DNA of 64,000 bases from Enterocytospora artemiae. Taxonomy: Eukaryota > Microsporidia. This document shows positions 57,334-64,000 of the stretch, one piece after another. The stretch lies in the NCBI GenBank assembly GCA_038659295.1, contig JASNGC010000005.1, positions 186,001 through 250,000 of the forward strand. The letters are read 5' to 3'. Under the pieces are notes generated by a model that saw only the letters and a program-made list of their open reading frames with translations, ran no database searches and was not told the origin of the DNA. Each line of letters starts with the position of its first letter. Position 1 is the stretch's first letter. Made by a program: the position numbers and the translations under genes.

Positions 57334-60075
57334 ATGCCAAAGCCAATACCTTCTAAAAAAGTTTCAAAATCTCTTGAGGGAAGTGAAGATATTTGTATGA
57401 ATTTGAATGAGGACAATTATCAAGCTATTTTGGAAAATATTGTTTCAAATTCGAATAATCAACTAATTCCAAATATTCACAGATATCTTACGAATCTATT
57501 TTCCAATGAGAAATGTAATGCCAATTTGATAATTGATACACTTTTGAGATCTCTAAAAAACAACTCCGAAGTAGTTGGGATTTTATTTTACATTCTTGAG
57601 TATTCCAAAAGAATTTCGGAAAATTATAGACTTTTGGTCATAGATCATTTAAAATCTTATCCTTTCAACATAAAGAGTGTTATCAATCTACTTTTTAAAC
57701 AGAATACATCCGACATTATCCTGTCTCTTTTGGATGATACTAATACCGACGATTTTATTAGGGAAGGTATTAAAATCGAAAATCAAACAGTGATAAAGAA
57801 TTTTTCGAATATTCTACCCAAACTAAGTTCAAAATACTTCATTAATTATAATAGCTTCTTGATTTTGTTTGAGCAGGAAAATTACAATCTAAGAAATTGC
57901 CTGATAGACATTTTTGAAAAATTAATATTAGAATTTAAAGAAGCTAATAACCTCGAAAATATTGATAATTTAACTCAATTGGTTGTTGAGAGATTGTCTG
58001 ACACCAGCTACTTTGTAAGATCCCATGCAATTACCTGTCTTAGCAACTTATTTAAAAATGCATCAATTTTGAATAATCAGAGAAATTTTGTGATTAAAGG
58101 CATCATTGAAAGAATAACAGATAAAACAGTAATAGTTCGAAAGAAATCCATAGGAATTCTGAGCCAAATACTATTGAATCATCCATTTAAAAACATGAAG
58201 TTCTTAGGAAGGCAGGAGGTGGCTCTCGAGCAGAAGTATAGCATGGATATGGAGTGTTCCAAGCCTTTAAAAGTTAATGCGTCAGAAAATTTGTCAAACA
58301 TTAGCAATATGGAAAGTAAATATTCTTCTTTGTTAGAAAATCAGTGCATTACCGATGATTTCAGAGTGTTTGTTGAGCTAATGGAATTAGCCCTTGAAAA
58401 AATCACAAGATTGTTAGATTACAACACCAAAACTGATGTACAAGAAATTGCAACATTTATAAAAATATCATATTTGTTTAAAATTCATGGTTCTATAGAA
58501 TCAATGCAGAAAATTTTGAGTCTGGTCTTTACAAAGGATTCGGAGATTGTTATTTTGATTTTCAAGGAAATAGTTGGTCAGCGAGAAGGTATACTCTTTG
58601 AATTCATCAATAATAAAGCATTTGAAATTGTTTTACAATATCTTAATTTGGATGCAAAATCTCTGTACCAAAATATCTATAACGGAGTTAGAGAGTATGA
58701 AAGTATTTATGTTTTAAAACAATTAAGAAGGAAATCAGGAGAGCATTCATCTCTAAAACTAATTACCCACACTACAAACCTACTATTTCAATCAAAAAAT
58801 GAAGTTGAATTAAGTAAGAACATCGAAACATATGTGAATTCGTTAAGTGTAATTTCCTTTTGTGAGTGCAGATTGGAATATAGTCATGACATTTTTAGAA
58901 TTATAGACAAAAATTTGATTAAAATGATTTTCTATGATAAGTCGGTAATAAAAGCTACTATGGAAGTTTTTTATTCTGTCAGCTTATCTCCAGAAAAGAA
59001 TGCTTCAAAATTACTCCGTCACTTGATACTCACTAAAAATAAGTTAAAAATTCTTGACTGTATAGGTTGTATTGCTCAGTTCCAGTCGAAGTTGTTAGAT
59101 AAGTTGGAAAGGAGTTTCAAAATCTCCAATCATGCAGAACTAAATTCTCTTAGCAAACTTTATAAAGATGTAACCAGAAGATTGAGCGTAGAAAGTATTG
59201 AAAATATCAGGGAACGACGCCAAAGTATTGAAAGTAGTCGTTTAAATGAGGGAAATAGACCGTCCTTGGGACGGACATCACTTAAATTTGATGAATTGGA
59301 GAAGAAAATGAGAGATAAAAATGATGAGGAGATTTCCGACTTTTTTTTTATTTTAAAAGAGAGAGATATTCTATATTCCAAAGATAGTCTTCTGGAACAA
59401 TTTGTTCCATTTCTCATCGAATGTTGTAAATGCAATGTAGAGGAGGTGGAAACGGTTGCATTTTTTAATTTGACAAAATGCATGCTTATTTCATCAGACT
59501 TTTTTTTTGAACACTATAGTTTATTTTTATCATCTCTGAGTCACTCGTCTGTACCTATTAGGATGAATTCAATTGTAGCTCTCCATGATTTTATAAAGTT
59601 CTATAATTCGTCGGTAGATTATAAAATTTTATTTGACAAATTAAACGACAGGGATATTTCGAAAAATGTGGCACTTATTATTTTAGATCTTTTGCACAAA
59701 GATATTATGAAAATCAATGGACATTCTGTTGATTTGGTTTCTAAAATTTTCGATCAACGGGTTGGGAATATTATCAAAACTTTAGTCAAAACCATCTCTA
59801 CGAACAACAATATCATGAGCATAATATTTTATGAGAGTTTCTTGAGTAACCTGGGGTGTGAATATATTAGATATCTTTGTGGTTATGTAAATGTCAATAT
59901 TAGAGAATCCTTATTTCTAAAATGTCTTAAAAGCAAGTATGATGAAGAAAAATTACGCTGCATATTTGAGGAATTTGAAATAGATGATAAGTTTGTTGAA
60001 GAAAATAAATTCCGAAGGGAAATGAAACAATTTATTGACTTTAAAACCGAGGATAACAATAAGATTGATATGTAG
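57334..60075 (+). CDS. YCS4: Condensin complex subunit 1 (CAP-D2/Ycs4)-like HEAT protein
   Basis: 913 residues of HEAT repeats. The diagnostic stretch is RLSDTSYFVRSHAITCL then ERITDKTVIVRKKSIGIL and NHPF, the same order as the CAP-D2 repeats ('...VRxxVL... DKxxxVRKxAI.LL...NPF'). A later region with FIKISYLFKIHGSIESMQ and LVFTKDSEIVILIFKE matches the CAP-D2 '..FFxxAxxFGxxGA..MLxLVWSKD' block. Condensin compacts mitotic chromosomes with SMC2/4. The start is the ATG at 57334 (the frame opens at TTG 57307). It is smaller than yeast Ycs4 (1176). Another HEAT subunit such as CAP-G or cohesin Pds5 is less likely. Confidence 0.8.
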   Translation: MPKPIPSKKVSKSLEGSEDICMNLNEDNYQAILENIVSNSNNQLIPNIHRYLTNLFSNEKCNANLIIDTLLRSLKNNSEVVGILFYILEYSKRISENYRLLVIDHLKSYPFNIKSVINLLFKQNTSDIILSLLDDTNTDDFIREGIKIENQTVIKNFSNILPKLSSKYFINYNSFLILFEQENYNLRNCLIDIFEKLILEFKEANNLENIDNLTQLVVERLSDTSYFVRSHAITCLSNLFKNASILNNQRNFVIKGIIERITDKTVIVRKKSIGILSQILLNHPFKNMKFLGRQEVALEQKYSMDMECSKPLKVNASENLSNISNMESKYSSLLENQCITDDFRVFVELMELALEKITRLLDYNTKTDVQEIATFIKISYLFKIHGSIESMQKILSLVFTKDSEIVILIFKEIVGQREGILFEFINNKAFEIVLQYLNLDAKSLYQNIYNGVREYESIYVLKQLRRKSGEHSSLKLITHTTNLLFQSKNEVELSKNIETYVNSLSVISFCECRLEYSHDIFRIIDKNLIKMIFYDKSVIKATMEVFYSVSLSPEKNASKLLRHLILTKNKLKILDCIGCIAQFQSKLLDKLERSFKISNHAELNSLSKLYKDVTRRLSVESIENIRERRQSIESSRLNEGNRPSLGRTSLKFDELEKKMRDKNDEEISDFFFILKERDILYSKDSLLEQFVPFLIECCKCNVEEVETVAFFNLTKCMLISSDFFFEHYSLFLSSLSHSSVPIRMNSIVALHDFIKFYNSSVDYKILFDKLNDRDISKNVALIILDLLHKDIMKINGHSVDLVSKIFDQRVGNIIKTLVKTISTNNNIMSIIFYESFLSNLGCEYIRYLCGYVNVNIRESLFLKCLKSKYDEEKLRCIFEEFEIDDKFVEENKFRREMKQFIDFKTEDNNKIDM

Positions 60076-60435
60076 ATAAATTGTGATTTACACCTTTGAT
60101 TTGTGTATGTTATTGGAGGTAGTCTCAATAGTATTATTTTTCTGTAGGATGTATCCGGTATAGATTAAAACATATAAAATGAGTGCTCTGCATTAAATGA
60201 TTTTTTCGGTATAAATCTTTTCCATTATTTATAAAGCCTGGAATCCTACTACTTTTATCATTGAACACCAGTGTGGATAAATATTTTTTACATACTCCTT
60301 CGAAATCTATTTTTGTAACTAGACATTAATCGTTGAGAGAAGAAACAATAAATGTATAAAAATTAACAGTATCATAATAATCATGAGTATATAGATCAAT
60401 CTCACATTGATTATTAAACATATTTGGCTGAACAT
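60076..60435. other. 360-bp intergenic region
   Basis: Between the condensin-like gene and tRNA-Lys. AT-rich; no further feature seen. Confidence 0.35.
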
Positions 60436-60508
60436 GCCCGTATAGCTCAGTCGGTAGAGCATCAGACTTTTAATCTGAGGGTCACGGGTTCGAGCCCCGC
60501 TATGGGTA
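60436..60508 (+). tRNA. tRNA-Lys (TTT)
   Basis: Full cloverleaf: acceptor GCCCGTA/TATGGGT (two G-U pairs), D arm GCTCAGTCGGTAGAGC, anticodon loop CTTTTAA giving TTT, T arm CGGGTTCGAGCCCCG-type with TTCGAGC loop, discriminator A. A T5 run (60509-60513) follows as a Pol III terminator. No intron. Confidence 0.97.
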
Positions 60509-61067
60509 TTTTTACATAATTGGATCGATTTCTTTTGCCTCCTATTACAATCTTAAGTCACGAAATGTAGTACCTTTTTTTATCCTGACAAAATACACAA
60601 ATTAAAATGATGTTTATAAAATCCTCTACCCTCAGATTTAACCTCAATAATTGATTTCTTGATGTCTATCATAAACCACACTTTATTTTACCTAAGAATT
60701 TTTAATTAACAAGAAGAAATATTTATGTGGATAAAATGGTGTATCAGGTTATAGGAATGGATGTCATCAGTTTCATATTAACTTGCCGAGTCTAGAAGTA
60801 TATCTGGGAATTTACCAATTACTTACTGTTTTGAAATCTCATGGTTAGTATCAAGCGAATGGGACGAACAAGTAGTGTATCGAGATCATAAATCATTTTA
60901 TCTTATTAAAATATAAATCCCTCATCAGATTGTGTCTCAGGGTCCTATGAGTTAATATATATTTCTGAAAATTAATTGGAGAATTCATTCCAAAATAGTC
61001 TATTTCCACAGACTTACAATGGTTTATTAAACATTTATTTATAATTCCTTTTAGCATATACCTATAT
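60509..61067. other. 559-bp intergenic region
   Basis: Between tRNA-Lys and the multi-BRCT gene (3' end). AT-rich; a short minus-strand frame (60893-61102, opening at GTG) overlaps the BRCT gene end and is not supported. Nothing else seen. Confidence 0.4.
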
Positions 61068-62801
61068 TCATTTAAACAAGTGTGAAAACAAATAATCTGC
61101 ACTATATTTCTTCTGCTCTTTTACCTGTCCGGTATAATGCTTATCTACAAAAACATGTGTGTAATCGTCTTTATCTGTAATGCATCCTCCGCCATTTACA
61201 ATAAGCGAGTGGTAGTTTTCATACCTTTTTTCATCACAATACAGTTTAATATTCCATTTATGAAATGGACGCCGCCCACCACGCTGAATCTTTACCCTCC
61301 ATTTTCTAATGCTATTTAATATTTTCTTTTCTGTTTTATCTGACGAATTCGAACCATTCCATTCAAAAGATTCTAAATCAAAGTATGGCTGATTTTCAAA
61401 TTCATCAATAAACTCAGGCCTTAAAATCCAATTTCCGTTGACCAAACTTGAAAAAAACTTTTCTGAGCTGTTCAAACGCCCCATAATCAAATGTGTACAA
61501 GCTTCATATTTCTCAGAATCAGCATACTTAATATTAAATTTATCGAGTTTCTTAATAATTTCTATCTTTTTTTCGTTATCAAGCCCTGTGAATTGAAATT
61601 TCATCTCTCTAATCCCACAATTGTCAACTTTTTTTCTCAAACTCAAAGAATGTTCATTCTTTGTGGAATATTTGGTCTCTTTAATCTTTTTTAGGGATAT
61701 TAGACATTGGTCAATCCAATCATAAGTCACACAGAAATATGAAGTGGCAGAAATAGCCTTATCTGTAATAAAATGAGTGGTTCTCATATCTATTTTAGTC
61801 TGGATATTTGCACCCATTGAAAGCAATTTATTTGTGTATTCCAATGTGGAATTATAAGGTATATTATTAATAAAATTCTCATTTTTTAATTTAGCATCTT
61901 CACTACAACAGTTTTTTACGTCCATAGCATGAGCCTTTTCAATTTTATGAGATATTGAGCTCATATACCTCTCATCAATCACAATTAAGCTTTCATGCAA
62001 TATTTTGAAGTGAGGAACTCTATGATACCTATAAGATTCAGCATATAAAAGTGCATCACTTTCTATACAGTCGAATACGTACTGGTAATATATAAGCCTA
62101 TCTGAAAACTCTTCAAATTGTGAGAAATTGATTGTTAGAATGTAGTTGACTGAATCATTTATTGCTGGAAACCTACTTCCTTCATTTTCTACTATGAGTC
62201 TTCTTAACTTGTTGAATATTCCTACAGGCAGTTTTTTATCGATAAAAAATACACTGTCAAAAAACATTCCTTTCAGGCCGATTTTATTGGCATCATACTT
62301 GGATTGTTTTTTAAAGAGATGGTAATTGTGTGTGAAAACCTCCCTAGTCGGGATAATAGGGATATTATATTTTTCACAAAATTGATATTTTTCAGTGCCA
62401 GGATTGTCACAGATCAGAAAATCTATATTTATGGAGCAATTGGGTTTATAGGTTGCCCCATGCAATATCATATAATTGCTATAAGAGCCGTTGGAAATTG
62501 AGCTCGTGGTAAAAACAGCACCCTCAAACTTTCGCATCTGATAATTCTTAGGGTTTGAAAGGTCTGATAGAAATCCGATGGAAAGGATCGGAATATTCCA
62601 CTTGAGTGCTTGAATATACTTTTCTGTAAAAAGACACTTGTAGCTTATCAGATATTTTGTACTTGGTGTTAGTGAATTTGACAAAATAATATTCGGAGGT
62701 AGACTATAGAGACCAAGCTCAATTTTTGTAATTCCTGTTGTACAAATTGTAATATTTTGACTTCCAATGCTACTTAATGTTGCAGATGAAGAAACTTCCA
62801 T
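61068..62801 (-). CDS. Multi-BRCT protein, Rtt107/Brc1/PTIP-like
   Basis: 577 residues from ATG 62801; the frame opens at TTG 62822, and CCC at 62808-62810 supports the later ATG. It is built of BRCT-type repeats: an N-terminal region, one around residue 300-370 (CVTYDWIDQCLISLKKI), and a C-terminal tandem pair (about 375-577) with FQFTGLDNEKKIEI, HLIMGRLNSSEKFFSSL and NWILRPEFIDEF, followed by RPFHKWNIKLYC. This tandem arrangement, with the last repeat after a basic linker, is that of Rtt107/Brc1 or PTIP, which bind phosphorylated H2A at damaged forks; TopBP1/Dpb11 is the alternative. A partner for Mec1 in this genome is plausible. Confidence 0.75.
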   Translation of the reverse strand: MEVSSSATLSSIGSQNITICTTGITKIELGLYSLPPNIILSNSLTPSTKYLISYKCLFTEKYIQALKWNIPILSIGFLSDLSNPKNYQMRKFEGAVFTTSSISNGSYSNYMILHGATYKPNCSINIDFLICDNPGTEKYQFCEKYNIPIIPTREVFTHNYHLFKKQSKYDANKIGLKGMFFDSVFFIDKKLPVGIFNKLRRLIVENEGSRFPAINDSVNYILTINFSQFEEFSDRLIYYQYVFDCIESDALLYAESYRYHRVPHFKILHESLIVIDERYMSSISHKIEKAHAMDVKNCCSEDAKLKNENFINNIPYNSTLEYTNKLLSMGANIQTKIDMRTTHFITDKAISATSYFCVTYDWIDQCLISLKKIKETKYSTKNEHSLSLRKKVDNCGIREMKFQFTGLDNEKKIEIIKKLDKFNIKYADSEKYEACTHLIMGRLNSSEKFFSSLVNGNWILRPEFIDEFENQPYFDLESFEWNGSNSSDKTEKKILNSIRKWRVKIQRGGRRPFHKWNIKLYCDEKRYENYHSLIVNGGGCITDKDDYTHVFVDKHYTGQVKEQKKYSADYLFSHLFK

Positions 62802-62988
62802 TTTTGAGGGAAAAAAAATCAAAACATTCGGCTAAATACATTCTTTTTCAACTTAACATCCATGGTCTTAAAGTTTTCCATTATCTGTATTATACAATTA
62901 ACAAGTTATGTCCTTGTATTTCAAAAATATTTTTAAACTGTAGGAATTATCAAAATTTAATAATATGGATGTTTATAATTTTAGCTGA

Positions 62989-63291
62989 CTAGGAATTCTT
63001 TATTATTTTGGCTATGTATTCTCCAACTTCTTTTATATTAATTTTTTCTAATTCCTGTATCTTCTCTATTATCTGCTCTTCCAACTCCATCTGAATATGC
63101 TTTAAGTGTTTATCCCTCTCAATTTTCATCAGGTTTATTTTTTCATCGAAATCTTTAGATATTAATCTTGTAGTAATTTCTGCATCATGCCTTGCTTGCT
63201 TTTTCATGCTTGTGGAAAGAGACCTAGCCTTTTCCAGTCTTTCTGTTGCCTCTCTTTCACATTGAATTAATTGGTCAATACCTTCCGACAT
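62989..63291 (-). CDS. VMA10: V-type H+-ATPase subunit G
   Basis: 100 residues from ATG 63291 (the frame opens at TTG 63321). Begins GIDQLIQCEREATERLEKAR, the characteristic subunit G start (xIxxLLxAExEAxxIVxxAR), and continues as a long charged helix forming the peripheral stator stalk with subunit E. Length matches yeast Vma10 (114). Confidence 0.9.
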   Translation of the reverse strand: MSEGIDQLIQCEREATERLEKARSLSTSMKKQARHDAEITTRLISKDFDEKINLMKIERDKHLKHIQMELEEQIIEKIQELEKINIKEVGEYIAKIIKNS

Positions 63292-63618
63292 AGAAAGTAA
63301 ATAATTATTAGTTAAGTGCAAAATAATAACATTGGCTACAAATATTTACCAACCACATGACGATGCATGTTTCAAAATATTTTTATAATTTTTAGAAAAC
63401 TTTGCCCCAATTTTGGTGCGTTATTTCTCTGTATTCAGTAAGAAGTGTTCAAACCAAAATAACAAATGGTTGATAGAGTTGTTGTCAACAAATATTTTAA
63501 TAGTGTTCAAGTTTAGTATTGTTTAAAGATGTTTTCTTGAGTGGATTTTGTTTTTTAAACAGATGATTCTCAGAGTAGAAGTGGTGAAAATACTTTCTTG
63601 TAGTTCCTAACTGATTTA
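63292..63618. other. 327-bp intergenic region
   Basis: Between V-ATPase G and the ProRS gene, both on the minus strand. AT-rich; nothing else seen. Confidence 0.4.
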
Positions 63619-64000
63619 TTAATAGCTCCTTCCAAATAATGTATAGCTTTTTGCCTCTTCCAGACAGTTAACACACTTTTTTCCAACGTGATCAGGTCTT
63701 TTGAATGGAATGCATAGGGACTTACCACCCATCAATACTACGTCTCCATTCTCTCTAATGGTTGTTTTTTCACTAATTTCATCTTCGCAAACTGATGAGT
63801 TACACCATGGGGCCAACACAATGTTTTTATTGTTCAACTCGGTATACAAATCTTCAAATTTATCCACCGTAATTGTTCTGTTATTTCTTTCTAATGTGGC
63901 CTTCTCCAACATATCGTTGTGCATAATGTCCATTTCCTGAGAGATTTGCTCATGCAGGTCGTCTTGAACCTTCAATGATTTCTTTTCTAAGGTGTCTCTC
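63619..64000 (-). CDS. Prolyl-tRNA synthetase, C-terminal part (partial)
   Basis: The frame is open through the right edge (reading on as RDTLEKKSLKV before the first visible residues), so this is the 3' end of a gene whose 5' part lies outside the window. It includes the class II ProRS anticodon-binding end and the eukaryotic/archaeal-type C-terminal zinc-like domain: APWCNSSVCEDEI, SLCIPF, KKCVNCLEEA, ending in FGRSY with the typical C-terminal tyrosine. About 127 codons are visible. Confidence 0.9.
   Translation of the reverse strand, partial: RDTLEKKSLKVQDDLHEQISQEMDIMHNDMLEKATLERNNRTITVDKFEDLYTELNNKNIVLAPWCNSSVCEDEISEKTTIRENGDVVLMGGKSLCIPFKRPDHVGKKCVNCLEEAKSYTLFGRSY

Noticed and set aside
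60893..61102. 69-aa minus-strand frame between tRNA-Lys and the BRCT gene
   Set aside because: Opens with GTG, overlaps the BRCT gene end and shows no domain.

Overview
The window looks like nuclear DNA of a microsporidian (a reduced, fungus-related intracellular parasite). It is AT-rich and intron-poor, with about 33 short protein genes on both strands separated by roughly 0.1-0.8 kb. Four things point there: eukaryotic housekeeping genes only (EF-1alpha, HSP90, ubiquitin-S27a, NAC-alpha, Sec24, V-ATPase G); a KRE2/MNT1 (GT15) mannosyltransferase, which is a fungal family; most proteins shorter than their yeast relatives; and a C-run just before the start codon of about 18 genes, matching the CCC-type motif known from microsporidia. 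The species cannot be told. No mobile element, CRISPR array, virus or toxin gene was seen.

Layout. 1-5 kb: the 3' part of a single-pass membrane protein (open to the left edge), a Trf4-type nucleotidyltransferase and a membrane-anchored AAA ATPase. 5-13 kb: an unknown protein, a CCR4-NOT NOT3/5-type protein, another unknown, a Cdt1-like licensing factor, deoxyhypusine hydroxylase and a PAQR/hemolysin-III membrane protein. 13-25 kb: a divergent actin-related protein, EF-1alpha, a GT15 mannosyltransferase, a Rix7/NVL-like AAA ATPase, tRNA-Met, NAC-alpha, an Erb1/BOP1-like protein, ubiquitin-S27a and a FANCJ/RTEL1-like Fe-S helicase. 25-38.5 kb: HSP90, a CPSF100/INTS9-like protein, a Sec15-like exocyst protein, a UPF2-like protein, a signal-peptide/TM protein and signal peptidase subunit SPC2. 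38.8-50 kb: a one-cassette Slh1/Brr2-type helicase, a 2124-residue Mec1/ATR kinase and a SUZ12-like zinc-finger/VEFS protein. 51-64 kb: a syntaxin-like SNARE, two tiny proteins, Sec24, DNA ligase I, a condensin CAP-D2/Ycs4-like HEAT protein, tRNA-Lys, a multi-BRCT protein, V-ATPase G and the C-terminal end of prolyl-tRNA synthetase (open to the right edge).

The genes are not operons, but several belong to shared pathways: genome replication and damage response (Cdt1, DNA ligase I, FANCJ-like helicase, Mec1/ATR, Rtt107/PTIP-like BRCT protein, condensin); mRNA 3' end, decay and RNA surveillance (Trf4, NOT3/5, UPF2, CPSF100-like, Slh1-like); ribosome making and translation (Erb1-like, Rix7-like, S27a, EF-1alpha, NAC, DOHH, ProRS); and secretion (Sec24, SPC2, Sec15-like, SNARE, GT15).

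Most notable: (i) a SUZ12-like protein, hinting at a Polycomb-repressive-complex-2 component in a reduced genome; (ii) EF-1alpha and HSP90 share one promoter layout with identical spacing of TTCTAGAA, TATA and ATG; (iii) the C-run motif, which in several genes decides the start codon; (iv) a 12-C tract touching the SPC2 start; (v) HSP90 without the usual MEEVD tail. Several long open frames begin at TTG or GTG; I moved those starts to the first supported ATG.
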